From Desulfuromonas sp. (GTDB lineage Bacteria > Desulfobacterota > Desulfuromonadia > Desulfuromonadales > BM501), in the NCBI RefSeq assembly GCF_002868845.1, contig NZ_PKUB01000034.1, positions 1-64,000 of the forward strand: a stretch of 64,000 bases of DNA, written 5' to 3'. The notes beneath the pieces were generated by a model. The model was not told where the DNA came from. It saw nothing but the letters and a program-made list of their open reading frames with translations, and made no database searches. How positions within the stretch are numbered: the stretch's first letter is position 1; each line of letters starts with the position of its first letter. Shown here in pieces: positions 26,420 through 36,672 of the stretch. A program made the position numbers and the translations under genes.

Positions 26420-27673
26420 TTGGAAAAAATCATCATACATGGCGGCCGGCGACTTCGGGGCGAAGTTCGTGTCAGCGGGGCCAAGAACGCCGCCCTGCCC
26501 CTGCTCTTCGCCACCCTGCTGGCGCCCGGAGTTCACCGGGTGGACAACGTCCCCCGGCTGCGCGATATCGCCACAGTGGAGAAGCTCCTCTCCACCCTCG
26601 GCGCAGGTGTCTCATGGAGGGACGACCTCTTCGAAGTGGAGGTCGGGGAGCTGCGCGAGGTGGAGGCCCCCTACGACTTGGTGCGCACCATGCGCGCCTC
26701 GGTCCTGGTGCTCGGCCCCCTGCTGGCCCGGCTCGGTCAGGCGCGGGTGAGCCTACCCGGCGGCTGCGCCATCGGCGCACGGCCCATCAACCTGCACCTG
26801 AAGGGCCTTGAAGCCATGGGCGCCCGGATCACCCTCGACCACGGCTACGTCGAGGCCAGGGCCAAGCGTCTGCATGGCGCCCGAATCTATTTCGACATCC
26901 CCACCGTGGGGGGGACCGAGAACCTGATGATGGCCGCATCCCTGGCGAAAGGGACCACCGTCCTGGAGAATGCCGCCTGCGAGCCGGAGATCGTCGATCT
27001 TGCCGAGGCCCTGAACAAGATGGGGGCCAGGGTCGAGGGAGCCGGCACCGAGACGGTGACCATCGAGGGGGTGGACGAGTTGCGGCCCCTGCGCCACACG
27101 GTTATGGCCGACCGCATCGAGGCCGGCACCTTCATGGTCGCCGCCGCCATCACCCGCGGCGACATCCGGGTGGAGGGGGCGGACCCGGCCCACCTGGGGG
27201 CGGTGATCAGCAAGTTGCGCGAGGCCGGAGCGGAGGTCATCGAGGAGCAGGGCGGGGTCCGGGTCAGGGGCCCTCGCCGAGTCCTTCCCGTTGACATCAA
27301 GACGATCCCCCACCCCGGGTTTCCCACCGACATGCAGGCCCAGTTCATGGCCCTCATGAGCCTCGGTTCGGGGACCAGCATCATCAACGAGAACGTTTTC
27401 GAAAACCGCTTCATGCACGTCTGCGAGTTGCAGCGAATGGGAGCCGACATCAGCATCGAGGGGCACATGGCCACCGTCAAGGGGGTCAGGGGACTGCTCG
27501 GCGCACCGGTCATGGCCACCGACCTGCGAGCCAGCGCCTGCCTGATTCTGGCCGGCCTGGCAGCGGAGAACACCACGGAGATTTCCAGGGTCTACCACCT
27601 GGACCGCGGATATGAGAGAATCGAGGAGAAGTTCAACTCTCTGGGCGCCGCCATCGAGCGGGTCAGGGAATAA
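26420..27673 (+). CDS. murA: UDP-N-acetylglucosamine 1-carboxyvinyltransferase MurA
   Basis: First committed step of peptidoglycan synthesis: adds enolpyruvate from PEP to UDP-GlcNAc. The 417-aa product from TTG ([24 protein letters not shown]) matches the normal MurA length. Visible: catalytic Cys in [15 protein letters not shown] (the fosfomycin target), [15 protein letters not shown], and the C-terminal [16 protein letters not shown]. No ATG is available near the family N-terminus, so a TTG start is required, with a weak ribosome site. Confidence 0.95.
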   Translation: MEKIIIHGGRRLRGEVRVSGAKNAALPLLFATLLAPGVHRVDNVPRLRDIATVEKLLSTLGAGVSWRDDLFEVEVGELREVEAPYDLVRTMRASVLVLGPLLARLGQARVSLPGGCAIGARPINLHLKGLEAMGARITLDHGYVEARAKRLHGARIYFDIPTVGGTENLMMAASLAKGTTVLENAACEPEIVDLAEALNKMGARVEGAGTETVTIEGVDELRPLRHTVMADRIEAGTFMVAAAITRGDIRVEGADPAHLGAVISKLREAGAEVIEEQGGVRVRGPRRVLPVDIKTIPHPGFPTDMQAQFMALMSLGSGTSIINENVFENRFMHVCELQRMGADISIEGHMATVKGVRGLLGAPVMATDLRASACLILAGLAAENTTEISRVYHLDRGYERIEEKFNSLGAAIERVRE

Positions 27674-27754
27674 GCCACTGACAAGTGAGGCGAGGCATGG
27701 ATCCGGGTATTCACCCCCCACCTCGCCACGTTTCACGGGCATCGAGGGTTTGAC

Positions 27755-28417
27755 ATGAGCGACTACATCACTTTCGCCCTCCCGAAGGGGCGCATTATGC
27801 AGGACTCCATGGAGATGCTGGGCAAGATCGGCATCACCTGCCCCGAAATGGAGAAAGACAGCCGCAAGCTGGTCTTCGAAAACCGGGAAGACAGGTACCG
27901 GTTCATGGCGGTGCGCGCCACCGACGTGCCGACCTACGTGGAGTACGGCTGCGCCGACCTGGGGGTGGTGGGCAAAGACACCCTTCTCGAGCAGGGCAAG
28001 GACCTCTACGAGCCCCTCGACCTGAACTTCGGCTACTGCCGCATGGTGGTCGCCGAGCCCAAGGCGCTTCTCGGGGAGGACGATCCGGCCAACTGGTCCA
28101 ATATCCGGGTGGCCACCAAGTATCCCAACATCACTGAGGAGTACTTCGCCGCCAAGGGCATCCAGGTGGAGCTCATCAAGCTCTACGGTTCCATCGAGCT
28201 GGCGCCCCTGGTCGGGCTGGCCGAGCGGATCGTCGATCTGGTCTCCACGGGGGCGACGCTTCGGGACAACGGCATGGTGGAGGTGGAGACCATCGCCGAG
28301 GTCACCACCCGGCTGATCGTCAACCGGGCGAGCCTCAAAACAAAGCACCAGCGGATCACCCGGATCATCGAGGGGCTGGAGCAGGTGGTCGCCGAGCGGC
28401 CCACCATTTCGGTCTGA
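27755..28417 (+). CDS. hisG: ATP phosphoribosyltransferase, short form
   Basis: First step of histidine synthesis, joining ATP and PRPP. At 220 aa this is the short HisG type, which lacks the C-terminal regulatory domain and is active only with HisZ. Visible: ALPKGRIMQDSMEML, YVEYGCADLGVVGKDTLLE, and the PRPP loop DLVSTGATLRDNGM. No hisZ gene is in this window, so it must lie elsewhere. hisD follows after 34 bp. Confidence 0.96.
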   Translation: MSDYITFALPKGRIMQDSMEMLGKIGITCPEMEKDSRKLVFENREDRYRFMAVRATDVPTYVEYGCADLGVVGKDTLLEQGKDLYEPLDLNFGYCRMVVAEPKALLGEDDPANWSNIRVATKYPNITEEYFAAKGIQVELIKLYGSIELAPLVGLAERIVDLVSTGATLRDNGMVEVETIAEVTTRLIVNRASLKTKHQRITRIIEGLEQVVAERPTISV

Positions 28418-28451
28418 GTCCCCCGCCGGGGCAACGGGCGAGGAGCATGTC

Positions 28452-29750
28452 ATGATTCGTACGCTGCGATTTTCAGATCCCGACTTCGAGGAGGCGTTCC
28501 GCCGCATCGTCGAGCGCGGGGAGACCGCCCAGGCCGGTGTTGAAGAGACCGTCCGGGAGATCATCGCCGAGGTGCGCCAAAGGGGGGACGAGGCCCTCAT
28601 CGAGTACACGGGGCGCTTCGACCGGCAGGAACTGACCGCCGACACCCTGCGCGTCTCCGACGAGGAGATGGAGCGGGCCCTGGCCGCTGTCAGCAAAGAG
28701 TCCCTGGCGGTTCTCGAGCTGGCCACCCGGCGCATCGCCGCCTTCCACGAAAAGCAAAAGGAGAAGACCTGGCTCTCCACCGAGGAGGAGGACATCCTGC
28801 TCGGGCAGATGGTGCGGCCGCTCGACAAGGTCGGCATCTATGTTCCCGGGGGCAAGGCGGCCTACCCGTCTTCGGTGCTGATGAACGCCGTGCCGGCCAA
28901 GGTCGCAGGGGTCGAGCAGGTCGTGATGGTCGTGCCGATGCCGGGCGGGGAGGTCAACCCCCATGTCCTGGCGGCGGCCCACCTGGCCGGAGTCGATCAG
29001 ATATTCAAGGTCGGCGGCGCCCAGGCGGTGGCGGCCCTGGCCTACGGCACGGCGAGCGTGCCGCGGGTCGACAAGATCACCGGACCCGGCAACATCTTTG
29101 TTGCGACGGCCAAGCAGATGGTCTTCGGCCAGGTCGACATCGACATGATCGCCGGCCCCAGCGAGATCCTTGTGATAAACGACGGTTCGGGAGAGCCGGC
29201 CCACATCGCCGCCGACCTCCTCTCCCAGGCCGAACACGACGAACTGGCTTCCTCCGTCCTCATCACCACCGAGGAGGGCTTCGCGCAGGCCGTGGCCGGC
29301 GAAGTGGAGAGACAACTGGGGGAGCTGCCCAGGGAGAGGATCGCCCGCCAGTCCATCGACAGCTACGGCGCCATCATCCTCGCCGCCAACCTCGACGAGG
29401 CGATCGCCTTTTCCAACCGCATCGCCCCCGAACACCTGGAGTTGGCCCTGGAGAACCCCTTCGAGGTGCTTCCCAGGATCCGCCACGCAGGCGCCGTCTT
29501 CATGGGGCACCACACCCCCGAGGCGGCCGGCGACTACCTGGCCGGCCCCAACCACACCCTGCCCACCGGCGGGACAGCCCGCTTCTTCTCCCCCCTGGGG
29601 GTCGATGACTTCGTCAAGAAGTCGAGTATCGTCTCCTTTACCCGCGGAGGGCTGGAGCGACTCGGCAGGGACATCGTGCACATCGCCGAACTGGAAGGGC
29701 TTAGCGCCCACGCCCGTTCGGTGTCGATAAGGCTGAAAGAGCAGTGTTAG
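28452..29750 (+). CDS. hisD: Histidinol dehydrogenase
   Basis: Zinc enzyme that oxidises L-histidinol to histidine in two NAD+-dependent steps. The 432-aa protein carries YVPGGKAAYPSSVLMNAVPAKVAG, KITGPGNIFVATAKQMVFG, DMIAGPSEILVI, the zinc ligand region LLSQAEHDE and the C-terminal FVKKSSIVSFTRGGL. Full length. A 74-bp spacer with an AT-rich hairpin separates it from hisB, at the place where hisC is found in many his operons. Confidence 0.97.
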   Translation: MIRTLRFSDPDFEEAFRRIVERGETAQAGVEETVREIIAEVRQRGDEALIEYTGRFDRQELTADTLRVSDEEMERALAAVSKESLAVLELATRRIAAFHEKQKEKTWLSTEEEDILLGQMVRPLDKVGIYVPGGKAAYPSSVLMNAVPAKVAGVEQVVMVVPMPGGEVNPHVLAAAHLAGVDQIFKVGGAQAVAALAYGTASVPRVDKITGPGNIFVATAKQMVFGQVDIDMIAGPSEILVINDGSGEPAHIAADLLSQAEHDELASSVLITTEEGFAQAVAGEVERQLGELPRERIARQSIDSYGAIILAANLDEAIAFSNRIAPEHLELALENPFEVLPRIRHAGAVFMGHHTPEAAGDYLAGPNHTLPTGGTARFFSPLGVDDFVKKSSIVSFTRGGLERLGRDIVHIAELEGLSAHARSVSIRLKEQC

Positions 29751-29824
29751 GTTTCAAGTTTTAGGTTTTAGGTCGCTTAAAACTTAATACTCGTGACCCG
29801 AAACTGATTTTCCAGGAGGGAACC

Positions 29825-30415
29825 ATGGCCCGCAGCGCCACCATCGACCGCAAAACCCAGGAAACCCAAATCCGCCTGACCCTGGAACTCGACGGCAAAG
29901 GAGAGAACCGGATCGTCTCCTGCGTCCCCTTTTTCGACCATATGCTGACGCAGGTGGCCAGGCACGGTTTCTTCGACCTGACGGTGGAGGCGCAGGGGGA
30001 CATCGAGGTCGACGCCCACCACACCGTGGAGGACCTGGGGATCTGCCTCGGCGAGGCTTTCAAAAAAGCCCTCGGCGACAAGGCGGGCATCCGCCGCTAC
30101 GGCCGGGGCACCATGCCGATGCACGAGGCCCTCGCCTCGGTGATCATCGACTTCTCAGGACGGCCCTTCCTGGTCTTCAACGTCGACATGCCCAAGGCCA
30201 AGGTCGGGGAGTTCGACACCGAGTTGGTGGAGGAGTTCTTCGTCGCCTTCTGCAACCACGCCGGAGCCAACATCCACGTCAACCTCGCCTACGGGGACAA
30301 CCTGCACCACATCATAGAGGGAATCTTCAAGGCCTTCGGCCGCGCTCTCGACGAGGCCACGGGGTTCGACCCCCGGGTGGAAGGTGTTTTGTCGAGCAAG
30401 GGAAAGCTGGAATAG
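29825..30415 (+). CDS. hisB: Imidazoleglycerol-phosphate dehydratase
   Basis: Manganese enzyme converting imidazole glycerol phosphate to imidazole acetol phosphate. The 196-aa protein is the stand-alone dehydratase without the phosphatase half found in E. coli. Metal-binding His motifs are present in both repeats: [13 protein letters not shown] with [10 protein letters not shown], and the C-terminal [26 protein letters not shown] precedes the ATG. hisH starts 6 bp after its stop. Confidence 0.97.
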   Translation: MARSATIDRKTQETQIRLTLELDGKGENRIVSCVPFFDHMLTQVARHGFFDLTVEAQGDIEVDAHHTVEDLGICLGEAFKKALGDKAGIRRYGRGTMPMHEALASVIIDFSGRPFLVFNVDMPKAKVGEFDTELVEEFFVAFCNHAGANIHVNLAYGDNLHHIIEGIFKAFGRALDEATGFDPRVEGVLSSKGKLE

Positions 30416-30421
30416 TTACCC

Positions 30422-31048
30422 ATGATCAATATCATCGACTACGAAATGGGAAACCTGCGCAGCGTCGAGAAGGCCTTTGAGACCCTTGGCTTCGCTGCGC
30501 GGGTCAGCGCCGACCCGAAGGATATAGCAACAGCCGAAAAGGTTGTGTTGCCGGGGGTCGGATCCTTTCGCGATTGCATCCACAACCTGCGCGCCGGAGG
30601 TTTCGTCGAGCCCCTGATGGCCCATATCGAAGCGGGCAAGCCGATGCTCGGAATCTGCGTCGGCATGCAGATGCTCTTCGACGAAAGTGAGGAGTTCGGC
30701 CGTCACGAGGGGCTCGGCCTGATCCCGGGCAGGGTGGTGCGCTTCCCTTCCGGGATGGAAGAGGACGGCGAGCGGCTCAAGGTGCCGCACATGGGGTGGA
30801 ACGACATCAGCCTGCGCAGCCCCTCGCCGCTCTTCGCCGGGGTGGAGGACAACAGCTTCGTCTACTTCGTCCACTCCTACTATTGCGCGGCACAGGACCC
30901 GGAGGTCGTCGCCGCCAGCTGCCGCTACGGCGAGGTCGAGTTCTGCGCCTCGGTCCGGCACGGCAACATCATGGCGACCCAGTTCCACCCGGAAAAGAGC
31001 CAAAGCATCGGCCTGAAAATTTTCAAGAACTTCGGAGATTTGCCATGA
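30422..31048 (+). CDS. hisH: Imidazole glycerol phosphate synthase, glutaminase subunit
   Basis: Supplies ammonia from glutamine to HisF. A 208-aa class I glutamine amidotransferase: [11 protein letters not shown], nucleophile Cys in [11 protein letters not shown], and the His-Glu pair in QFHPEKSQ. Its stop overlaps the hisA ATG (ATGA), so translation is coupled. Its partner hisF lies further along, after hisA. Confidence 0.97.
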   Translation: MINIIDYEMGNLRSVEKAFETLGFAARVSADPKDIATAEKVVLPGVGSFRDCIHNLRAGGFVEPLMAHIEAGKPMLGICVGMQMLFDESEEFGRHEGLGLIPGRVVRFPSGMEEDGERLKVPHMGWNDISLRSPSPLFAGVEDNSFVYFVHSYYCAAQDPEVVAASCRYGEVEFCASVRHGNIMATQFHPEKSQSIGLKIFKNFGDLP

Positions 31049-31776
31049 TTATTCTGCCCGCGATCGATCTCAAGGAAGGACGCTGCGTCCGCCTGGAACA
31101 GGGGCTGATGGACAAGGACACGGTCTACAACGACGATCCTGCGGCCCAGGCGCGCATCTGGCAGGAGCAGGGCGGCGAACTGCTGCACATCGTCGACCTC
31201 GACGGCGCCTTTGCCGGCGTACCGAAGAACAAAGAGGCGATCAGGGCGATCGTCGAGGCGATCGACATTCCGTCTGAACTCGGCGGCGGCATTCGCGACA
31301 TGCAGACGATCGAAGCCTACCTGGAGCTCGGCATCGACCGGGTCATCCTCGGGACCGTGGCCAAGGAGAATCCGGCCCTGGTGCAGGAGGCCTGCGCGAA
31401 GTATCCCGGCCGGATCGTCGTCGGCATCGACGCCAAGGACGGCCTGGTCGCGGTGCGAGGCTGGGCGGACGTCACCACGAAGCTGGCCACGGAGATGGCC
31501 AAGGAGATGGAAGGTTTCGGCGTCGAAGCGATCATCTACACCGATATCGCCCGCGACGGCATGATGCGGGGTCCGAACATCGCGGCGACCAGGGCGCTGG
31601 CCGAATCGATCGCCATCCCGGTGATCGCCTCCGGCGGCCTGTCCACCCTCGACGATATCCGCCGCCTGATGGCGATCGAAACCTCCGGCGTCACCGGCGT
31701 CATCACCGGCAAGGCGATCTACTCCGGGGCGATCGACCTGCGCGAAGCGGTCGCCTTGACCAAGGGGCAAATTTAA
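31045..31776 (+). CDS. hisA: ProFAR isomerase HisA
   Basis: Ring-opening Amadori isomerisation of ProFAR to PRFAR. A 243-aa (βα)8 barrel: [20 protein letters not shown] at the N-terminus with the catalytic Asp, and [15 protein letters not shown] with the second Asp, and [13 protein letters not shown] in the phosphate site. The ATG overlaps the hisH stop. A 300-bp repeat-containing gap separates it from hisF. Confidence 0.97.
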   Translation: MIILPAIDLKEGRCVRLEQGLMDKDTVYNDDPAAQARIWQEQGGELLHIVDLDGAFAGVPKNKEAIRAIVEAIDIPSELGGGIRDMQTIEAYLELGIDRVILGTVAKENPALVQEACAKYPGRIVVGIDAKDGLVAVRGWADVTTKLATEMAKEMEGFGVEAIIYTDIARDGMMRGPNIAATRALAESIAIPVIASGGLSTLDDIRRLMAIETSGVTGVITGKAIYSGAIDLREAVALTKGQI

Positions 31777-31800
31777 CGGCGGACGTCAAAACCAAGCATC

Positions 31801-32040
31801 GTGTCTCACGCAAAGCCGCAAAGACGCCAAGAAATTCAAAGATCAAGTTCCATTATAGGTTTCCTTTGCGTCTTAGCGTCTTGAGTGAGCAAAGCGAACG
31901 AGCGTGAGGCCGATGTTGATTGCAAAACCATGACCCTGGCTTGCGCTAAGCCGCAAAGGGCGCCAAGGACGGCGACAAGCCCGAGTCTCAACGGTTTTCT
32001 TTTCGCCTTGCATCACCCCTTTGCGCCTCTGCGTTAAATC
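31801..32040. repeat. Cluster of ACGCAAAG-type inverted repeats inside the his operon
   Basis: The 300-bp hisA-hisF gap holds four related segments. Segments at 31805-31831 and, inverted, 31863-31889 agree at about two thirds or more of positions and can fold into a long hairpin; a second such pair is at 31941-31968 and 32018-32039. All are variants of cgcaaagacgcaaag. A further copy lies at 49807-49834. These look like dispersed non-coding elements of the genome and not a gene. Confidence 0.65.
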
Positions 32041-32076
32041 CTTGATTTTGGTTATTAATCCGGAAAAGGTGTTGAA

Positions 32077-32877
32077 ATGCTGACAAAACGCATCATCCCC
32101 TGTCTCGATGTCAAGGACGGCCGCGTCGTCAAGGGCGTTAACTTCGTTGGACTGCGCGACGCCGGCGACCCGGTCGAGGCGGCCGAAGCCTACTGCGCGC
32201 AGGGCGCCGATGAGCTGACCTTTCTCGACATCACCGCCTCGAGCGACAAGCGGGGGATCATTCTCGACGTGGTGCGGCAGACCGCCGAGCGGGTCTTCAT
32301 GCCCCTGACCGTCGGCGGCGGGGTGCGCGAGGTCGCCGATATCCGCAACCTGCTCAACGCCGGCGCGGACAAGGTTTCGATCAACACGGCCGCCGTTCAC
32401 CGGCCCGAGTTCGTGCGCGAAGCGGCCGAGCGTTTCGGCTCGCAATGCATCGTCGTCGCCATCGACGCGCGTCGCGTGCCCGGTTCCGATCCCCTGCAAT
32501 GGGAGGTCTACACCCACGGCGGCCGCAATCCGACCGGCATCGACGCCATCGAATGGGCGGTGCGGATGGCGGATTACGGCGCCGGAGAACTTCTGCTCAC
32601 TTCGATGGATTGCGACGGCACCAAGGACGGTTACGACATTCCCCTGACCCGGGCCGTCAGCGATGCGGTGGGAATCCCGGTGATCGCCTCCGGCGGCGTC
32701 GGCAACTTGGAGCACATCCGCGAAGGGGTGGTCGAGGGAGGCGCCAGCGCAGCCCTGGCGGCCAGCATCTTCCATTTTCGAGAGTACACCATCCGCCAGT
32801 GCAAGGAGTACCTCGACCAGCACGGCGTGGCGGTGCGCCTCGATCGACTGGCTTTGACAGGGGACAACAATGAATGA
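32077..32877 (+). CDS. hisF: Imidazole glycerol phosphate synthase, cyclase subunit
   Basis: Uses ammonia from HisH to close the imidazole ring and release AICAR. A 266-aa (βα)8 barrel with [23 protein letters not shown] (catalytic Asp) and [13 protein letters not shown] (second Asp), and [13 protein letters not shown] in the phosphate site. It is slightly longer than usual because of a C-terminal extension that overlaps hisE by 8 bp. Confidence 0.97.
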   Translation: MLTKRIIPCLDVKDGRVVKGVNFVGLRDAGDPVEAAEAYCAQGADELTFLDITASSDKRGIILDVVRQTAERVFMPLTVGGGVREVADIRNLLNAGADKVSINTAAVHRPEFVREAAERFGSQCIVVAIDARRVPGSDPLQWEVYTHGGRNPTGIDAIEWAVRMADYGAGELLLTSMDCDGTKDGYDIPLTRAVSDAVGIPVIASGGVGNLEHIREGVVEGGASAALAASIFHFREYTIRQCKEYLDQHGVAVRLDRLALTGDNNE

Positions 32878-33202
32878 CGAACGAAGCGAAGATATCCTCG
32901 ATGCCGTCTACCGGGTGATCCGGGAACGGCGCCAGAACCCCACCGAAAAATCCTATGTCGCCTCCCTGTACTACAAAGGGCTCGACAAGATCCTCGGCAA
33001 GGTCGGCGAGGAGGCCACCGAACTCGCTGTGGCGGGCAAGGGAGGCGACCCCGAGGAGATCGTCTACGAGGCGGCCGACCTCTTCTTCCACGTCCTGGTG
33101 CTGCTCGGCCATTACGACCTTCCTCCCGAGCGGATTTACGCCGAACTCAGGCGCCGCTTCGGCATGTCCGGGATCGAAGAAAAGCAAAGCCGCAACAAAT
33201 AG
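32870..33202 (+). CDS. hisE: Phosphoribosyl-ATP pyrophosphatase
   Basis: Second step of histidine synthesis, removing pyrophosphate from PR-ATP. A 110-aa all-helical MazG-like protein with [24 protein letters not shown] and [17 protein letters not shown], in which the acidic metal-binding residues are visible. It is the separate HisE form; the partner HisI is not in this window. It overlaps hisF by 8 bp and ends the his cluster. Confidence 0.95.
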   Translation: MNDERSEDILDAVYRVIRERRQNPTEKSYVASLYYKGLDKILGKVGEEATELAVAGKGGDPEEIVYEAADLFFHVLVLLGHYDLPPERIYAELRRRFGMSGIEEKQSRNK

Positions 33203-33203
33203 C

Positions 33204-33232
33204 TTGACCCGCTCGTAAAAAAGAGATAGGTA
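33204..33232 (+). promoter_or_regulatory. Promoter for the yqeY-cvpA-mutS2-dnaG-rpoD cluster
   Basis: TTGACC (33204-33209), 17-bp spacer, TAGGTA (33227-33232), directly after the hisE stop. Transcription would begin near 33239, about 75 bp before yqeY. Confidence 0.55.
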
Positions 33233-33314
33233 TGGAAATTTACTGCAGAGGGGCAGCGGGGGACCGCGTGCCCTCTTTTGCGTTTTTCTTGCCAACCAAC
33301 CCGGGGCGGTATCC

Positions 33315-33761
33315 ATGAACATTCAAGACAGCCTGATCGAAGCCATGAAGGCGGCCATGAAGGCCAAGGACGCCCTGCGCCTCGCCACCATCCGCCTCGC
33401 TCGGACGGCCATCAAAAATAAAGAGATCGAGCAGAGGTGCGAACTCGACGGGGCAGCGGCCATCGCCGTGCTGTCGACCCTGGTGAAGCAACGCAAGGAG
33501 TCGGCACAGCTTTATCGCGAGGGCGGTCGCCTGGAGTTGGCCGAGAAGGAAGAGCAGGAAGTCGCGGTACTTCAGGAGTTCCTTCCCTCCCAGTTGAGCG
33601 AGGACGAGATTCGGGCCCTCGTCGAGGAGGCGGTGGCCGAGACCGGCGCCTCCTCCATGAAGCAGATGGGTGCTGTCATGAAGATCGTCACCGGCAAGAC
33701 CCGGGGCCGGGCCGACGGCCGCCTGGTCAGCGACTTGGTCAAGGCGCGCCTTACCGTTTAG
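33315..33761 (+). CDS. GatB/YqeY domain protein
   Basis: A 148-aa helical protein of the YqeY type: MNIQDSLIEAMKAAMKAKDALRLATIRLARTAIKNKEIE, LVKQRKESAQLYREGGR, EEQEVAVLQEFLPSQLSEDEI and GKTRGRADGRLVSDLVKARL. It resembles the C-terminal tail domain of GatB and may bind tRNA, though its role is not settled. It is commonly found just upstream of dnaG/rpoD, as here. Confidence 0.93.
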   Translation: MNIQDSLIEAMKAAMKAKDALRLATIRLARTAIKNKEIEQRCELDGAAAIAVLSTLVKQRKESAQLYREGGRLELAEKEEQEVAVLQEFLPSQLSEDEIRALVEEAVAETGASSMKQMGAVMKIVTGKTRGRADGRLVSDLVKARLTV

Positions 33762-33789
33762 GGCGCCGACCTGCAGGTAAGGAGGGAAG

Positions 33790-34278
33790 ATGGGCGTTGT
33801 CGATATCGCCATCCTGGTATTGCTGGCGGTCTCCCTGATAAAGGGACTGTTGCGGGGCCTGCTCAAGGAGGTTTGCTCCCTGGCCGGGCTGGTTGTGGGG
33901 GGCTTTTTGGCCTTTCGCTTTCACGCGCCGCTGGCCGAGTGGATGATCCAGAGTTTTGACCTGCCGGCCAAACTCTGCGTGGTGGCCGCCTTCCTGGCCC
34001 TGTTCCTTTCGGCCCTGGTGGCCTTCTCGGCCCTCGGATTTCTGCTCTCGAGGCTTGTCAAGCTGGTCTTTCTCGGCGGATTCAACCGGGTGGCTGGCGG
34101 CCTGTTCGGCCTGGCCGAAGGGGTGCTGCTTCTGGCAGTTGTCCTCTACGGCCTCTCCTTCGCCAAATCCGAGACGGTCGCCGTCTTTCTTCGAGGATCG
34201 CAACTGGCTCCACCCTTCGTGAAACTCGGCGAGGCCGCTTTCCACGGCAGCCTCGAAACCTTTGCCGAGCGGCGCTAA
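33790..34278 (+). CDS. CvpA family membrane protein
   Basis: A 162-aa inner-membrane protein with about four hydrophobic helices. It opens with VDIAILVLLAVSLIKGLLRGLLKEV and has LVKLVFLGGFNRVAGGLFGLAEGVLL, the CvpA signature. CvpA is named from colicin V production but its basic role is unclear. AAGGAGGGA precedes the ATG. It lies 28 bp after yqeY and 30 bp before mutS2. Confidence 0.9.
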   Translation: MGVVDIAILVLLAVSLIKGLLRGLLKEVCSLAGLVVGGFLAFRFHAPLAEWMIQSFDLPAKLCVVAAFLALFLSALVAFSALGFLLSRLVKLVFLGGFNRVAGGLFGLAEGVLLLAVVLYGLSFAKSETVAVFLRGSQLAPPFVKLGEAAFHGSLETFAERR

Positions 34279-34308
34279 TCCGAACTCCCGGGACGTCCAG
34301 AAGCGTTG

Positions 34309-36672
34309 ATGAACGAAAAGAGCCTCCGGGTTCTGGAATACGACAAGGTCAAGGACCTGCTTGCAGGGTTCACGATCACCGATCCCGGCAGGGAGAAGGC
34401 TGAGGCCATCGCCCCCCTCGGGAGCCGGGAGGAGGTTGTCGAGACCCTCTCCGAGGTCACGGAAACGATGGCCCTGCTGAAGGAGGCCGGCCGCCCCCCC
34501 GTGGGGGGATGCCAGGACCTGCGCCCTTACCTGAGACAGGTCCGGGCCGAAGGGGCATGGCTGTCGCCGACGGCTCTGCTGGAGGTGCTCTCCAGCGTGG
34601 AGGCGGCCCGGGATTGCCGTCGCCACTTCAGCGGCCACGACCGGGCCCCGCGGCTCGCCGCCCTGAGCGGCCGGCTGAACCCCCTCAAGTAACTGGGGCA
34701 GGCCCTGCGCGAAAGCATCGGGGCCCGCGGCGAGGTCCTGGACAGCGCCTCGCCCGAACTGGGGGATCTGCGCAGACAGACTCTCGTACTGCGGAGCCGG
34801 ATCCGCAGAGCCCTGGAGGATCTCCTCGTCTCGGAGAGACTGGCCGCCGCCTTTCAGGATCGGATCATTACCGAGCGGGGCGGACGCTACGTGGTTCCGC
34901 TTCGGGCCGACCACCGCGGCCAGGTCAAGGGCTTCATCCACGACGAGTCGGCCAGCGGCCAGACCCTGTACCTGGAGCCGGTTGCAGTCCTGGAACGGAA
35001 CAACGAACTGCAGGCGTTGCAGCGCCAGGAGCAGCGGGAGGTCGAGAGGGTCCTGCGCCGCCTCTCCAGGGCGGTGCGCCAGGCGTCCGCGGAGCTCGGG
35101 GAGAACCAGGAGGTCCTGGCCCGGCTCGACCTGCTCTCTGCGGCCGGGCAATTCGCCCTGCGCAGCGGCGGCGTTGCACCGCAACTGGCCGAGGGGCCGG
35201 TGGTCGAACTGAGGCAGGCGCGCCATCCCCTGCTCCTCTTTACCGGTGACGGCTCGCCCCGGGATCGTCCTGCCGTGCCGGTCGACCTGCTCCTGGGCGA
35301 GGATTCCGACACCCTGGTGATCAGCGGACCCAACACCGGCGGCAAGACCGTGGCGCTGAAAACTGCGGGGCTGCTCGTACTGATGGTGCGCTCCGGGTTG
35401 CCCGTTCCCTGCCGACCCGACAGCCGGGTCGGGCTCTTCGGCAAGGTGTTCGCCGACATCGGCGACGAACAGAGCATCGAAGAGGACCTGTCCACCTTTT
35501 CCGGGCACCTGACCCGCATCGGACAGATCCTGGAGCAGGCCGACGGCGATTCCCTGGTACTGCTCGACGAGGCCGGCACCGGCACCGACCCGGCCGAGGG
35601 CGGAGCCCTGGCCATGGCGGTACTCGACTCCCTGCGCGACAGGGGGGCGCGAACCATCGTCACCACCCACCTCAACCTGGTCAAAGGCTACGCCCAGATC
35701 GAAACCGGGGTGGAGAACGCGGCGGTGGAGTTCGACGAGCAGACCCTCGCCCCGACCTACCGGCTGCACTACGGCATTCCCGGAGCGAGCAGCGCCTTTA
35801 CCATCGCCCGCCGCCTCGGCCTGCCCGAGGACGTGCTCGAGCGGGCGGGGGGCTACCTTCGGGACGAGGAGCGCGAGGGGCTGAACCTGCTGGAGAGGCT
35901 CAACCGGCTGCGCAAGGAACTGGAGCAGGACCGGGTCGAGGCGGCCGAACTGCGCCGCCGCGCTCACCAGGAGCGTGAGCGGCGCAAGGCGCTGCTCACG
36001 GAGCTGGAGGAAAAGAAGCGGGGCATCCTGGAGAAAGCGACCCGGCGCGGCGAACAGATGGTGCGCGAGACCGAGGGCCGCCTCAAGACACTCCTGAAAG
36101 AGGCCGGCGCCGCTGCTCCGGACACCGCCGCCAAGGCCCGCATCGGGGGCGAGTTCAGGGACGTGCGGGAAGACCTGGCCCGCCGCCGTCCCGCCCCGCC
36201 CCGCCGGGGGCTGGTCCCGAAGGAAGTCGCGGTCGGGGAGATCCTGCGCGTACCCGCCCTGGGGGCCGAGGCGGAAGTAGCCCGGGTGCAGGGCAAAGAG
36301 GCGGAACTGCTGGTGCAGGGCAAGAAACTGCGCCTGCTCCTGGCCGACCTTGAGCAGTTCAGCCCCCGCCGCTTCCGGGGCAAAGCCCCAGCGAGCAGGG
36401 TGCGCAGCGCGGTGACCCGGGACGTATTCAACCCCAGGTTGATGCTGGTGGGCCAGCGGGCCGAGGACGCCCTGCTGTTGCTCGACCGATTTCTGGACGA
36501 TGCCCTGTTGCAGGGGCAAGAACAGCTGGAAGTGGTGCATGGCGCCGGCGAAGGCATTCTGCGCCGGGTGGTCCGCGACTACCTGGGCGGACACCGGGCG
36601 GTAAAGGCCTTTCATGCCGCCGACCTGGCTCACGGCGGGAACAACGTAACGGTCGTGGAGTTGAGAGGGTAA
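34309..36672 (+). pseudogene. mutS2: MutS2 (endonuclease/ribosome-rescue ATPase), interrupted by in-frame TAA
   Basis: A MutS paralogue of about 787 aa if read through. From ATG 34309 the frame is normal for 127 codons (SLRVLEYDKVKDLLAGF ... RLNPLK), meets TAA at 34690-34692, and continues in the same frame (LGQALRESIGARGEVLD ...) to the end. Downstream are Walker A GPNTGGKTVALK, Walker B LLDEAGTGTDPAEGG, a long coiled clamp and a C-terminal Smr nuclease domain with EVVHGAGEGILRRVV. Relatives have PLKELG at the break (memory), so one G-to-T change from GAA explains it. No ribosome site for a restart is seen. A sequencing error or a recent null mutation are both possible. Confidence 0.88.

Noticed and set aside
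31801-32040. CRISPR array in the hisA-hisF gap
   Set aside because: The repeats are imperfect, inverted and not evenly spaced, and no cas genes are present.
27755-33202. A histidine leader peptide attenuator before hisG
   Set aside because: The 81 bp before hisG contain no run of His codons and no terminator-like hairpin with a T-tract.
33751-36633. A 960-codon open frame on the minus strand
   Set aside because: Antisense to yqeY, cvpA and mutS2; composition is a mirror of those genes and no family is recognisable.
34309-36672. mutS2 as two separate functional genes
   Set aside because: The halves share a frame, no ribosome site or plausible start lies after the TAA, and the first part is only part of a MutS2 domain.
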